From Phytobacter palmae (GTDB lineage: Bacteria; Pseudomonadota; Gammaproteobacteria; Enterobacterales; Enterobacteriaceae): a stretch of DNA of 64,000 nt. Positions 25,235 through 34,058 of the stretch are shown here, piece after piece. The position numbers were made by a program, and so were the translations under genes. The first letter of the stretch is position 1; every line of letters begins with the position of its first letter. Below the pieces are notes generated by a model. It was not told where the DNA came from and ran no database searches. It worked only from the letters and a program-made list of their open reading frames with translations. The stretch is taken from contig FONB01000012.1 in assembly GCA_900112785.1 (NCBI GenBank), positions 62,001-126,000 on the forward strand, given 5' to 3'.

Positions 25235-26665
25235 TTACGTGTGATCTCGCGGTACTTTCGGGTATTTCCACAGCCAGCGACCGCTCACCATACGCCAGTA
25301 GAAGAGCGCACCGCGCACCGCCCAGTCGAGCACCATACCGAGCCACACGCCGACCACGCCCATTCCGAGCATAATCCCAAGCGTGTAGCCCGCCACCACG
25401 CGACATCCCCACATGCCAAGCATCGATACCCACATGGCGAAACGGGCATCACGCGCCCCTTTCTGCCCCGCAGGAAGTACCCACGACGCGGCCCAAATTG
25501 GCATAAACGCGGCGTTCAGCCACAGAAGCGTCTTGACCACCTCTTTTACGTCTTCTTCATGGGTATAGAACGACGCCAGCAGCCCGGCAAAGGGCGCCGT
25601 ACCCCACGCGATAAGCGTCAATATTATGGTCGACAGCCAGAACACATGACGTAGCTGTCGTTCAGCCTGGCCGCGTTGCCCTTTACCCAGCCGCTTGCCG
25701 GTAATAATGGTCGATGCCGAGCCCAGGGCGTTACCGGGGAGGTTAATCAGCGCGGCGACGGAGAAGGCAATAAAATTACCGGCAATAACATTGGTTCCCA
25801 TCCCGGCGACAAACATTTGCGTCAGCAGTTTCCCGCCGTTAAACAGTACCGACTCGATACTCGCCGGAATCCCAATTCCCATGACTTCCCAGATAATGGC
25901 GAAGTTAAGCGGCTTGAAATAGCTTTTCAGCGGGATGCGCAGCGCCGGGTTAAAGCCAATCATCAGCACCCAGATAATAGCAATCGCGCCGATATAACGG
26001 GCAATGGTCAGTCCCAGCCCGGCCCCGGCAAACCCCAGCCCAGGCCAGGAGAACGCGCCGTAGATCAGGATGCTACTGATAATGATGTTGAGGATATTCA
26101 TCCCGCCGTTTATCAATAGCGGAATTTTAGTGTTCCCGGCCCCACGCAGCGCGCCGCTACCGATAAGCGCGATAGCCGCCGCCGGATAACTCAGCACGGT
26201 GAGTTCCAGATAGGTCAGCGCCAGTGCTTTGACCTCCGGCGTGGCCGCCCCGGCGATAAAGTCGATGATTTGCGTGCCGAAGTAGTGAATAACCGCCGCC
26301 AGAATGATGGAGAACAGGGTCATTATCACCAGCGATTGACGCGCTGCCGCCCTCGCCCGCTTTTTATCGAGCTTGCCGAGGCTGAATGCCACGACAACAG
26401 TGGTCCCAAGATCAATCGCGGCGAAAAACGACATGATCACCATATTAAAGCTGTCGGCCAGCCCCACCCCTGCCATGGCTTCTTTACCGAGCCAACTGAC
26501 AAGGAAGGTACTGAGCACGCCCATTAACAGGACGCAGGTGTTTTCGAGGAAGATGGGGATGGCGAGCGGCGTGATTTCACGCCAGAACAGGACCTTGTAG
26601 CTCTTGCGTTTGGCGTACCATGGCGTGCGCATGATAGCCTGGCGTATCGGGGCGACGACGTTCAA
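25235..26665 (-). CDS. yeeO: YeeO, MATE-family flavin/dipeptide exporter
   Basis: Inner-membrane multidrug and toxin extrusion protein; E. coli YeeO exports FMN and FAD. 476 residues with about twelve membrane segments in two MatE halves (for example ITPLAIPIFLENTCVLLMGVLSTFLVSWLG and IGIPASIESVLFNGGKLLTQ). The start used is a TTG with AAGG seven bases upstream; an ATG at 26632 (MRTPWYAK, 465 residues) is the alternative. Flanked by tRNA-Asn genes on both sides, as in E. coli (asnW-yeeO-asnU). Confidence 0.92.
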   Translation of the reverse strand: MNVVAPIRQAIMRTPWYAKRKSYKVLFWREITPLAIPIFLENTCVLLMGVLSTFLVSWLGKEAMAGVGLADSFNMVIMSFFAAIDLGTTVVVAFSLGKLDKKRARAAARQSLVIMTLFSIILAAVIHYFGTQIIDFIAGAATPEVKALALTYLELTVLSYPAAAIALIGSGALRGAGNTKIPLLINGGMNILNIIISSILIYGAFSWPGLGFAGAGLGLTIARYIGAIAIIWVLMIGFNPALRIPLKSYFKPLNFAIIWEVMGIGIPASIESVLFNGGKLLTQMFVAGMGTNVIAGNFIAFSVAALINLPGNALGSASTIITGKRLGKGQRGQAERQLRHVFWLSTIILTLIAWGTAPFAGLLASFYTHEEDVKEVVKTLLWLNAAFMPIWAASWVLPAGQKGARDARFAMWVSMLGMWGCRVVAGYTLGIMLGMGVVGVWLGMVLDWAVRGALFYWRMVSGRWLWKYPKVPRDHT

Positions 26666-26811
26666 AATTGACCTTAGTGAGAAAGATGAAACTTCATTTC
26701 AAATGATGGGGGAGAATTCGTGATCCTGCAAAGCATTTCCAAAAAATTGTTGTTAATTACAGCAAACTGCCGTGATTTGCGGCAGTTGCACAAAAGCGTC
26801 TGAAATCAGGT

Positions 26812-26839
26812 TTGACAAAACTTTTTTCGCCGCTAAGAT
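26812..26839 (+). promoter_or_regulatory. Promoter of the fourth tRNA-Asn gene
   Basis: TTGACA at 26812-26817, 16-base spacer, TAAGAT at 26834-26839. Unlike the other three copies it lacks the GCGCCCC discriminator. Confidence 0.83.
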
Positions 26840-26855
26840 ACGACTCCACACCGAT

Positions 26856-26931
26856 TCCTCTGTAGTTCAGTCGGTAGAACGGCGGACTGTTAATCCGTAT
26901 GTCACTGGTTCGAGTCCAGTCAGAGGAGCCA
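26856..26931 (+). tRNA. tRNA-Asn (anticodon GUU)
   Basis: 76 bases, apparently the same as the copy at 2327, with encoded CCA. Its upstream and downstream flanks differ from those of the other three copies. Confidence 0.97.
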
Positions 26932-26940
26932 AATTTAAGA

Positions 26941-26970
26941 AAAGCAGACGTTTACTGACGTCTGCTTTTT
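26941..26970 (+). terminator. Terminator after the fourth tRNA-Asn
   Basis: AAAGCAGACG-tttactga-CGTCTGCTTTTT, a different hairpin from that used by the other tRNA-Asn copies. Confidence 0.9.
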
Positions 26971-27321
26971 GCATTTCTATCATCTGGTTATCCCTCCTCA
27001 GTCGTTCACCCTCCTCCACTAACAACCATTCGAAGCCATATCCTTTTGCTGGTAAAAAATTACAGTACGGGTAATCGGGCAGTAACAATCGTCATTAAAT
27101 AATAAAGCAGCGCGTATTACTTCCCACATAACTGCACTGCAGTACGCTTAGGTAATTACCTGGATTCAAACGGAAATAAGCTTTCCATTTAAACAACAGC
27201 GGAAACATGACCTGTGTAATAACCAGCAGCAAAATAGCATTCATACCGCCAGATATAATATGTGTTCGCAGGCTCCAACGGGCCAGTATAATCAGAACAG
27301 GTCATTTATAAGAGCCCCCAC
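26971..27321 (+). other. Gene-free stretch after the tRNA-Asn
   Basis: 351 bases without a convincing coding region. It holds two TATAAT hexamers (27253-27258 and 27286-27291) without good -35 partners; either might serve the DUF3601 gene. No repeat or attachment-site duplication of the tRNA 3' end is visible. Confidence 0.5.
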
Positions 27322-27612
27322 ATGGACACCCGCCAGCTCAAACAAACCTGTGCCCACCTGGTTGCCGGTAAATACTATAAAGTGGCAAAAACCTTCGTTG
27401 ATTACGATGGCGTTACCCGCTGTAAAGGTGAAGTCTGGAAGTTTGTTGGTTCCAGTTTTTTAGCTTATGAAAGTGGGCTATCGCTGTTCTTCTGGGTCAA
27501 AGGCAAGGTCATGCACGTCAGATTGCAGGCTATCCCGGAAGAACAAGGCCATATCACTGAACACCTCGATCAATACCTTGTTGAACATAATCCCTGGTGG
27601 CGCTTCTGGTAA
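27322..27612 (+). CDS. DUF3601-like small protein
   Basis: 96 residues, cytosolic, ending in the unusual WWRFW. The HLVAGKYYKVAKTFVDYDG-xx-RCKGEVWKFVGSSFLAYESGLSLFF core resembles the DUF3601 family, small proteins of unknown function. No strong ribosome site is seen before the ATG, which tempers confidence in the exact start. It stands alone between the tRNA-Asn and the YtfP-like gene, with about 140 bases to the next gene. Function unknown. Confidence 0.7.
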   Translation: MDTRQLKQTCAHLVAGKYYKVAKTFVDYDGVTRCKGEVWKFVGSSFLAYESGLSLFFWVKGKVMHVRLQAIPEEQGHITEHLDQYLVEHNPWWRFW

Positions 27613-27749
27613 TACGCCGCGTCAGACATTCGTCGCAAAGCAATAATAAAACGTGATGAGGAACGGGTTGCGACGTGCGTGATAACCTCTTATTTTAAGA
27701 GACTTCTTTCCCCACTGAGGGGCAATATTGCGTGAGCTAACGAGGGAAA

Positions 27750-28094
27750 ATGGAACGTTTGTTTGTCTACGGGACACTCCGTCCGGGTCACTCTAATGCA
27801 TTTATTCTGGAAAACATCGGCGGCGAGTGGCTACCTGGATATGTGACGGGCACGTTTTATGAACGCGGCTGGGGTGCGGCGGCGGACTTTCCGGGGATTG
27901 TTTTGCAAAAGGACGGGCCGCAGGTTCAGGGTTACCTGTTTATCTCTGAAAACCTCGAGGCGCACTGGCCAATGCTGGATGAATTTGAAGATGGCTACGA
28001 TCGCGTTGAGGTTGATGTCACCACCACAAATGGCGAACAGCTCACCGCATGGATCTATCAGCTACAGCCGCAAACGCAGTCGTCAGTGATGTGA
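27750..28094 (+). CDS. Gamma-glutamylcyclotransferase-fold (YtfP/GGCT) protein
   Basis: 114 residues with the GGCT-like fold. The substrate-binding loop is LFVYGTLRPGHSN (about 4-16), and the catalytic-type glutamate lies in LDEFEDGYDRVEV (about 77-89). Length equals that of YtfP (113). ACGAGG lies a few bases before the ATG. Members of this fold cleave gamma-glutamyl amines or dipeptides, but the substrate of YtfP-type proteins is not established. Confidence 0.85.
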   Translation: MERLFVYGTLRPGHSNAFILENIGGEWLPGYVTGTFYERGWGAAADFPGIVLQKDGPQVQGYLFISENLEAHWPMLDEFEDGYDRVEVDVTTTNGEQLTAWIYQLQPQTQSSVM

Positions 28095-28140
28095 ATGTAA
28101 CGCCTCGCCGGTCAAACAGCACGAGGCGTTATTGGCTTTA

Positions 28141-29166
28141 TTAATCGCGCCAGCCCATCGCCGGAGCAACATGTTTGAGGATAGACTCAATCACATGCAC
28201 GTTGTATTCCACGCCCAGCTGATTCGGCACCGTCAGCAATAAGGTGTCCGCCTCGGCAATCGCCTCATCCTGTTTCAACTGTTCGACAAGCTTGTCCGGC
28301 TCGGCGGCAAAGCTGCGCCCGAAAATCGCACGGGTTTTCTCATCAAGAAAACCGACTTTATCGCTGTCGTCACGGCCTGAGCCGAAATACATCCGGTCCT
28401 GATCGTTCATCAGGGCAAAAATACTGCGACTGACCGAAACCCGTGGTGTACGGGTGTGCCCCGCTTCCGCCCAGGCTTCACGATAAGCACGGATCTGTTT
28501 TGCCTGCTGAATGTGGAACGGCTCGCCGGTTTCATCATCTTTCAGCGTCGAGCTTTGCAGGTTCATCCCCAGCTTCGCCGCCCATACAGCTGTGGCGTTA
28601 GAGCCTGCGCCCCACCAGATACGTTCACGCAGTCCGTCGGAAAAAGGCTCAGGACGCAGCAGGCCCGGCGGGTTCGGGAACATCGGCTGCGGATTCGGTT
28701 TTGCAAAACCTTCGCCACGCAGCACATCCAGTAGCACTTCGGTGTGGCGGCGAGCCATATCAGACTCGTTCTCTCCCTCCGAGGGGGCATAGCCGAAGTA
28801 ACGCCAGCCATCAATAACCTGCTCCGGGGAGCCACGGCTGATGCCCAGTTGTAAACGCCCGCCGGAGATCAAATCGGCCGCCCCCGCATCTTCTGCCATA
28901 TAGAGCGGGTTCTCGTAGCGCATGTCGATGACGCCAGTACCAATCTCGATTTTACGGGTTTTTGCCCCAATCGCCGCCAGCAGCGGGAACGGCGAGCTTA
29001 ACTGACGCGCAAAATGGTGCACCCTGAAATAAGCGCCATCGGCCCCCAGTTCTTCGGCGGCAACCGCCAGATCGATGGATTGCAGCAACGCGTCAGCGGC
29101 CGAACGGGTTCCCGACTGCGGCGACGGCGTCCAGTGACCAAATGACAAAAATCCAATCTTTTTCAT
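28141..29166 (-). CDS. Luciferase-like flavin-dependent monooxygenase (LLM class)
   Basis: 341 residues from the ATG at 29166, with AAGGA upstream; the open frame extends further without a site. TIM-barrel bacterial luciferase family, using FMNH2: MKKIGFLSFGHWTP, GADGAYFRVHHFARQLSSPFPLLAAIGAKT, IEIGTGVIDMRYENPLYMAEDAGAADLISGGRLQLGISRGSPE. The substrate is unknown; similar proteins occur beside LysR regulators and stress genes. It is monocistronic, and the facing LysR gene at 29316 points in the same direction. Confidence 0.88.
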   Translation of the reverse strand: MKKIGFLSFGHWTPSPQSGTRSAADALLQSIDLAVAAEELGADGAYFRVHHFARQLSSPFPLLAAIGAKTRKIEIGTGVIDMRYENPLYMAEDAGAADLISGGRLQLGISRGSPEQVIDGWRYFGYAPSEGENESDMARRHTEVLLDVLRGEGFAKPNPQPMFPNPPGLLRPEPFSDGLRERIWWGAGSNATAVWAAKLGMNLQSSTLKDDETGEPFHIQQAKQIRAYREAWAEAGHTRTPRVSVSRSIFALMNDQDRMYFGSGRDDSDKVGFLDEKTRAIFGRSFAAEPDKLVEQLKQDEAIAEADTLLLTVPNQLGVEYNVHVIESILKHVAPAMGWRD

Positions 29167-29315
29167 GACGTGGGTCCTTATTCTCAGGGAAATGTCGGCA
29201 GCACATAACGCCACTGCCTTTGATGCTCACTACTCTACGCATTACCTGATGAGAATAAATATCGTTTGTTTAACATAATGCATCAAATTAATTGACCGAC
29301 ATGCGGGTAAACGCG

Positions 29316-30200
29316 TTATCTCACATTCAATAATGCCGCTTCCATCAGTTGCCCCAGCTTCTCCCGCGCACCGGTATCTGCTGCATTTTCCTGCCCGTGC
29401 ACCAGCATAATCCCCAGATTACCCGGTGACGGCAAAATGCCTCCGGCAACGCGCAGGTTGCCCGGCATCCCGACACGCGTTCGCAGCGTGATACCCAGCC
29501 CCGCCTGTACCGCCGCCCAGATGCCGCTCAGGCTATGGCTGACAAACACCACACGCCAGGCAATCCCCGCCCGATCCAGACAGGCGGCGGCACGCGAGCG
29601 CATCAGGCACGGGTTTTCAAACATCACCAGCGGCAACGGCTCACCCTGTGCCAGTAAGGTGCTGATCTCCAGCTCCGGATGCTGTATCCACTCAAGCTGA
29701 CACTGCCCGAGAAGTTTGCCCTCGCGCGGGGGATTTTCCGACTGCCACAGGAGTGCCATATCCAGCGCGTTGTCACTGAGCGCCGAAAGCAGCGCCTGGT
29801 TGCGGTCAACCCGGGCGATGATGCGCAGCCCTGGATGGTGGCGCCTGAACTCGCCCAGAATGCCAGGCATCAGCGATTCGCCAAAATCTTCCTGCATACC
29901 AATACGGATCTCCCCCTGGAGCAGTTCGCCTTTCAACGCCCGCTGCGCCTCGTCATTGAGCGCCAGCAGGCGGCGGGCATAGCCCATCAGGATCTCGCCG
30001 TTGCGGGTTAACGCAAGATGGCGCCCCTGCTTCACCACCAGTTCGGCATCGCACTGATGTTCCAGCTTTTTAAGCTGTGCGCTTACCGCCGAGGTCGATC
30101 GGCACAAGCGGTTTGCCGCCAGCGCAAAGCTGCCGCATTCAATACCGGTCACAAAACTGCGCAGCGCGTCGAGGTCAAGCGTCAGGGGAAGTTTTTCCAT
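29316..30200 (-). CDS. LysR-family regulator of the CMD-tautomerase operon
   Basis: 294 residues from the ATG at 30200 (AGGA seven bases upstream); eleven further upstream codons are open. N-terminal HTH (about 8-65; SFALAANRLCRSTSAVSAQLKKLEHQ) and a periplasmic-binding-like effector domain. The LDLDALRSFVTGIECGSFALAA start is typical of the LrhA/HexA-like branch. It is divergent from the operon at 30259-31494 with roughly 60-100 bases between, so it probably controls that operon. Ligand unknown. Confidence 0.87.
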   Translation of the reverse strand: MEKLPLTLDLDALRSFVTGIECGSFALAANRLCRSTSAVSAQLKKLEHQCDAELVVKQGRHLALTRNGEILMGYARRLLALNDEAQRALKGELLQGEIRIGMQEDFGESLMPGILGEFRRHHPGLRIIARVDRNQALLSALSDNALDMALLWQSENPPREGKLLGQCQLEWIQHPELEISTLLAQGEPLPLVMFENPCLMRSRAAACLDRAGIAWRVVFVSHSLSGIWAAVQAGLGITLRTRVGMPGNLRVAGGILPSPGNLGIMLVHGQENAADTGAREKLGQLMEAALLNVR

Positions 30201-30300
30201 TATCGTCCTGAAATACGGGATGGTTAGTCGCATATAATTTGATTTTCAGGATGAAACTATGGCGCCAGAATCGCTTTACTGTCAATACGGAGAGAAAATC

Positions 30301-30603
30301 ATGGCGAAGTCTCTTGATCGTGAAACTCTGGCCCGCGTCGCGCCGAAGCTGGCCGAACTGAGTCAGGACGTGCTGTTCAATGATATCTGGAAACGAGAGG
30401 CGCTTTCCCCGCGCGAGCGCAGCCTGCTCACACTGGGTGCGCTGACGGCGCTGGGACGTGTGCAGCAGCTTCCCTGGCATATCGGTTTCGCGCAGCAAAA
30501 TGGTCTGAACCGCGAAGAGATAGCCGAAGCCTTCACCCATCTGGCATTTTACGCGGGCTGGCCTGCGGCAGTTTCTGCCCTCGGTTGTCTGGAAGAGGAG
30601 TAA
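30301..30603 (+). CDS. Carboxymuconolactone decarboxylase (AhpD-like) family protein
   Basis: 100 residues from the ATG at 30301, which has GGAGAGAAAA upstream; an in-frame ATG at 30259 with AGGA also qualifies (114 residues). The CMD core LSPRERSLLTLGALTALGRVQQLPWHIGFAQQNGLNREEIAEAFTHLAFYAGWPAA is clear. It has the conserved H-x3-A helix but no CxxC pair, so an AhpD-type peroxidase role is unlikely. First gene of a three-gene operon with a tautomerase and a DUF4865 protein. Confidence 0.87.
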   Translation: MAKSLDRETLARVAPKLAELSQDVLFNDIWKREALSPRERSLLTLGALTALGRVQQLPWHIGFAQQNGLNREEIAEAFTHLAFYAGWPAAVSALGCLEEE

Positions 30604-30607
30604 GCGT

Positions 30608-30994
30608 ATGCCCTTCACTCGCATTACTCTGCGTCAGGGATATAGCGACGCGCAAATAACACAGATTTCCGACATCCTGCAGCGCACGCTGGAAGACGAA
30701 TTTACCGTCCCAGCCGGCGATCGCTTTCAGGTTTTTGAAACGCTGCCCGCCCGCCAGCGCGTGTTTGACCAGCACTATAAAAGCGGCGGGCGCAGCGATA
30801 ATTTCATTCAGTTTCATATCCTGGCGGGAAAACCCCGAACGCGTGAACAGAAGCAAAATCTCTGCCGCGTACTATGCCAACGGCTACAGAGCGCGCTGGA
30901 TATTCACCCGAATGATGTGATGGTGATGATCCAGTTCAATACCGTGGACGAATGGAGTTTCAGCCAGGGCCGATTGCAGTCGGAGGAGGCGTGA
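30608..30994 (+). CDS. Tautomerase-superfamily protein
   Basis: 128 residues beginning MPFTRITLRQGYSDAQ, so Pro2 becomes the catalytic N-terminal proline after Met removal. This larger two-motif form belongs to the MSAD/YusQ-like branch; FIQFHILAGKPRTREQKQNL and HPNDVMVMIQFNTVDEWSF are recognisable. It probably acts on a small enol or unsaturated acid. It starts four bases after the CMD gene, and its stop overlaps the next start (TGATG). Confidence 0.88.
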   Translation: MPFTRITLRQGYSDAQITQISDILQRTLEDEFTVPAGDRFQVFETLPARQRVFDQHYKSGGRSDNFIQFHILAGKPRTREQKQNLCRVLCQRLQSALDIHPNDVMVMIQFNTVDEWSFSQGRLQSEEA

Positions 30995-31494
30995 TGATTG
31001 TGATGCAATACCGCTTTACCCTGCCCGCCGACTACGACATGGCGGTGATTGAGGCACGCATCCGGGAAAACGGCGCGAAGCTCGATGGTTTTCCTGGTCT
31101 GCTGTTCAAGGCGTACCTGGTCTCCCGGCGCGAGGACGCGCATTGCGCTGAGAACCGCTACGCCCCCCTGTATGTCTGGAAAGATGCCGGTGCGATGGCG
31201 CGATTTTTACAGAGCCCCGGCTTTAAAAAGCTGACTGAGGATTTTGGCTGGCCGCAGGTTGATACCTGGCTGGCGCTGCGTTTGCCCGGTATTGATAAGG
31301 TGCGCAATAGTGCCTGGCTGTCGATAAGAAAACAGCAAATTGCCGCACACAGTGACCTTTCGGTCCTGCCACCCGAGGGGCAACTTTGCGCCTGGGATGT
31401 CAGCCGCTGGCAGTGGTTGCAGGTAGTTGTTGGCGATGCGCCGCAGGCGAGTCACGAGAATTACCGGATTGGCTATGTTGCAAGTGGAGGATAG
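30994..31494 (+). CDS. DUF4865-family protein
   Basis: 166 residues starting MIVMQYRFTLPADYDM. The ATG overlaps the tautomerase stop, with GGAGGAGG upstream. Conserved stretches include RIRENGAKLDGFPGLLFKAYL, RYAPLYVWKDAGAMARFLQSPGF and GWPQVDTWLALRLP. DUF4865 proteins regularly occur with tautomerase and CMD genes under a LysR regulator, as here; a dimeric alpha-beta-barrel-like monooxygenase fold is plausible. Function unknown. A BIME-like repeat follows. Confidence 0.82.
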   Translation: MIVMQYRFTLPADYDMAVIEARIRENGAKLDGFPGLLFKAYLVSRREDAHCAENRYAPLYVWKDAGAMARFLQSPGFKKLTEDFGWPQVDTWLALRLPGIDKVRNSAWLSIRKQQIAAHSDLSVLPPEGQLCAWDVSRWQWLQVVVGDAPQASHENYRIGYVASGG

Positions 31495-31520
31495 TCCGCA
31501 GGTGGCTTGAGTGTGGTCTG

Positions 31521-31640
31521 CCCCTCTCCCCAAAGGGGACAGGGAAAAACGGATAGCCCGGATAAGGCGTTTACATCGCCATCCGGGAAGGGCGTGAATC
31601 GCAGAGATCCCGGATGGCGCTTTGCTAATCCGGGTTACGT
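31521..31640. repeat. Intergenic repeat cluster (BIME/REP-like)
   Basis: CCCCTCTCCCCAAAGGGG hairpin at 31521-31537, then GCCCGGATAAGGCG-tttacat-CGCCATCCGGG and CCCGGATGGCGCTTTGCTAATCCGGG, two inverted REP-type units in head-to-head order. The first hairpin recurs at 34375-34394 on the far side of fusA2 and the ArsR gene. Confidence 0.65.
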
Positions 31641-31673
31641 GCGGGCGAGAGTGAATGGAAACCTGCGTCATAA

Positions 31674-31697
31674 AAAACCCCGCCGGAGCGGGGTTTT
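31674..31697. terminator. Bidirectional terminator between DUF4865 and fusA2
   Basis: AAAACCCCGC-cgga-GCGGGGTTTT, perfectly symmetric with A/T flanks. It can end both convergent transcripts. Confidence 0.87.
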
Positions 31698-31714
31698 GAT
31701 TTACAGCCAACAGG

Positions 31715-33817
31715 TTACGCTTTGGCGCGGCTGGCAATGATGTCGTCTGCCACATTGCGCGGGGCTTCCGCGTAATGGTGGAATTCCATGCTGTAGGTCG
31801 CACGGCCCTGCGACATGGAACGCAGCGTGGTGGAGTAACCAAACATCTCCGCCAGCGGTACGTCGGCGCGGATAATCTGGCTGCCGAAACGCTCTTCCAT
31901 GCCCTGCACCATTCCGCGACGGGAAGAGAGATCGCCCATGATATTCCCGGCGTACTCTTCCGGCGTTTCCACTTCCACATGCATAATCGGCTCAAGGATT
32001 GCCGGGTCCGCTTTGCGCGCGCCATCTTTAAAACCGAAGATCGCCGCCATGCGGAAGGCCATTTCCGAAGAGTCGACGTCGTGATACGAACCAAACGTCA
32101 GGGTCGCTTTCACGTCCACCACCGGATAACCCGCCAGCACGCCGTTGTTCATGGCTTCGCGCAGCCCTTTTTCCACAGACGGAATGTACTCGCGCGGTAC
32201 CACGCCGCCTTTGGTGGCATCTTCAAACACGAAGCCACTGCCCGGCTCCAGCGGTTCAAGGCTCAGCACAACATGGCCGTACTGCCCTTTACCACCGGAC
32301 TGGCGTACAAATTTCCCTTCGATCTCTTTCACCGCTTTACGCAGGGTCTCGCGATAGGTAACCTGCGGACGCCCGATATTCGCTTCCACGCCAAACTCAC
32401 GTTTCATACGGTCAACGATAATTTCCAGGTGTAACTCACCCATCCCGGAAATGATCGTCTGGCCGGACTCCTCGTCAGTGTGCAGGCGGAACGACGGATC
32501 CTCAGACGCCAGGCGCTGCAAGGCGATACCCATTTTCTCCTGGTCCGCTTTGGTTTTCGGCTCAATCGCGAGCGAAATTACCGGCTCCGGGAATTCCATA
32601 CGTTCAAGGGTTATCACCGCATCCGGGTCACTCAGCGTGTCACCGGTGGTCACATCCTTGAGCCCAACACAGGCGGCAATATCACCCGCCCGCAGCTCGT
32701 CGACTTCATGGCGATCGTTGGCATGCATCTGCACGATACGACCAATACGCTCTTTTTTGCCTTTCACCGGGTTCCACACCGCGTCGCCTTTTTTCAGCAC
32801 GCCGGAATAGACACGGATAAAGGTCAGTTGACCCACGTACGGGTCGGTCATCAGTTTGAACGCCAGGGCCGAGAACGGCTCGTCATCGCTCGGATGACGT
32901 TCCGCAGGCTGGCCTTTTTCGTCCACCCCCTGAATCGCCGGAATATCCAGCGGCGACGGCATCAATTCAATCACCGCGTCGAGCATGCGCTGCACCCCTT
33001 TATTTTTAAAGGCGCTACCGCACAGCATCGGCTGGATTTCCCCGGCCACGGTGCGTTTACGCAGCCCGGCGATGATTTCAGCTTCGTCCAGATCGCCCGT
33101 TTCCAGGTATTTGTCCATCAGTTCATCGCTGGCTTCGGCTGCCGCAGAGACCATTTTTTCACGCCACTCCTGAGCGGTGGACAGCAGTTCATCCGGCACA
33201 GGGGCATAGCTGAATGTCATACCCTGTGTGGCGTCGTCCCAGACAATGGCGCGCATTTTGATGAGATCCACCACGCCGGTGAAATGCTCTTCTGCGCCGA
33301 TAGGGATAACAATCGGCACCGGGTTCGCTTTCAGGCGGTCAATCATCATCTGCACCACGCGGAAGAAATCCGCGCCGGGGCGGTCCATTTTGTTGACGAA
33401 CGCCAGGCGCGGCACATGGTATTTGTTGGCCTGCCGCCAGACGGTTTCCGACTGCGGTTGTACGCCGCCAACGGAGTCATAAACCATCACTGCGCCATCC
33501 AGTACACGCATGGAGCGTTCCACTTCAATGGTGAAATCCACGTGCCCTGGGGTGTCGATGATATTGATGCGATGCGGCTCGTAACCTCTGTCCATACCAG
33601 GCCAGAAGCAGCTTACCGCCGCGGACGTAATGGTAATCCCGCGCTCTTGCTCCTGTTCCATCCAGTCGGTTGTTGCCGCGCCATCGTGTACTTCACCCAG
33701 TTTATGGCTCATCCCGGTGTAAAACAGGATGCGTTCTGTGGTTGTCGTTTTACCGGCATCGATGTGCGCGGAGATACCGATGTTGCGATAACGTTCGAGG
33801 GGGATGGGTCGGGGCAT
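31715..33817 (-). CDS. fusA2: Elongation factor G paralogue (FusA2)
   Basis: 700-residue translational GTPase. G1 [12 protein letters not shown] (about 17-28), switch region [10 protein letters not shown]3 DTPGHVDF, G4 NKMD and G5 GSAFKNKG are intact. Domain IV ([28 protein letters not shown]) and domain V ([28 protein letters not shown]) are complete, so it is a full EF-G rather than a TetM or LepA. It is shorter by four residues and strongly diverged from enterobacterial FusA in domains IV and V. It lies outside any str operon, alone, and divergent from an ArsR gene. It may be a stress or alternative translocase. Confidence 0.92.
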   Translation of the reverse strand: MPRPIPLERYRNIGISAHIDAGKTTTTERILFYTGMSHKLGEVHDGAATTDWMEQEQERGITITSAAVSCFWPGMDRGYEPHRINIIDTPGHVDFTIEVERSMRVLDGAVMVYDSVGGVQPQSETVWRQANKYHVPRLAFVNKMDRPGADFFRVVQMMIDRLKANPVPIVIPIGAEEHFTGVVDLIKMRAIVWDDATQGMTFSYAPVPDELLSTAQEWREKMVSAAAEASDELMDKYLETGDLDEAEIIAGLRKRTVAGEIQPMLCGSAFKNKGVQRMLDAVIELMPSPLDIPAIQGVDEKGQPAERHPSDDEPFSALAFKLMTDPYVGQLTFIRVYSGVLKKGDAVWNPVKGKKERIGRIVQMHANDRHEVDELRAGDIAACVGLKDVTTGDTLSDPDAVITLERMEFPEPVISLAIEPKTKADQEKMGIALQRLASEDPSFRLHTDEESGQTIISGMGELHLEIIVDRMKREFGVEANIGRPQVTYRETLRKAVKEIEGKFVRQSGGKGQYGHVVLSLEPLEPGSGFVFEDATKGGVVPREYIPSVEKGLREAMNNGVLAGYPVVDVKATLTFGSYHDVDSSEMAFRMAAIFGFKDGARKADPAILEPIMHVEVETPEEYAGNIMGDLSSRRGMVQGMEERFGSQIIRADVPLAEMFGYSTTLRSMSQGRATYSMEFHHYAEAPRNVADDIIASRAKA

Positions 33818-33876
33818 GATGCGTCCTTAGTCAGTTTGACAATAAATGGCCGATATGGCCGGTTAGGTTTCGCAAA

Positions 33877-33910
33877 CTATAATAGTCCAATTGTACGAGT
33901 ATTCTAGTAC
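33877..33910. promoter_or_regulatory. fusA2 promoter with overlapping palindrome
   Basis: GTACGAGTATTCTAGTAC (33893-33910) is an 18-base near-palindrome (14 of 18 symmetric). On the minus strand TATTATAGT (33885-33877) can serve as the fusA2 -10 just downstream. The remaining part of the 33818-34058 gap shows nothing else definite. Confidence 0.55.
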
Positions 33911-34058
33911 TATTTTAAAATTTTGCGCTATCATTGAGATTGTTGGACCTGATGCATGGCGCATAGCCGTGCCTGTACGCATCGGGTATATTACCGGCCA
34001 GCCGCCGATACGGGCTGCTGCTCATGATGAGCAGAGCAACCGCCGACTCAGGAAAACT

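Noticed and set aside
25129..25654. Plus-strand open frames opposite the 3' end of yeeO
   Set aside because: His/Arg/Pro-rich antisense shadows of the MATE transporter gene.
2327..26931. Integrated island or prophage at a tRNA-Asn
   Set aside because: No integrase gene and no duplicated tRNA 3' end beyond the four complete tRNAs.
31207..32094. 295-codon minus-strand frame overlapping the end of fusA2 and DUF4865
   Set aside because: Arg/Trp/Ser-rich, crosses a terminator and REP repeats, and is out of frame with fusA2; a frame-shadow.
32480..33907. 475-codon open frame antisense to fusA2
   Set aside because: It mirrors the codon periodicity of the EF-G gene, has no family resemblance, and fusA2 on the other strand is unmistakable.
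33891..34058. N-terminal extension of the ArsR gene
   Set aside because: Open frame but contains the promoter palindrome and has no similarity; the ATG at 34059 has a proper ribosome site.
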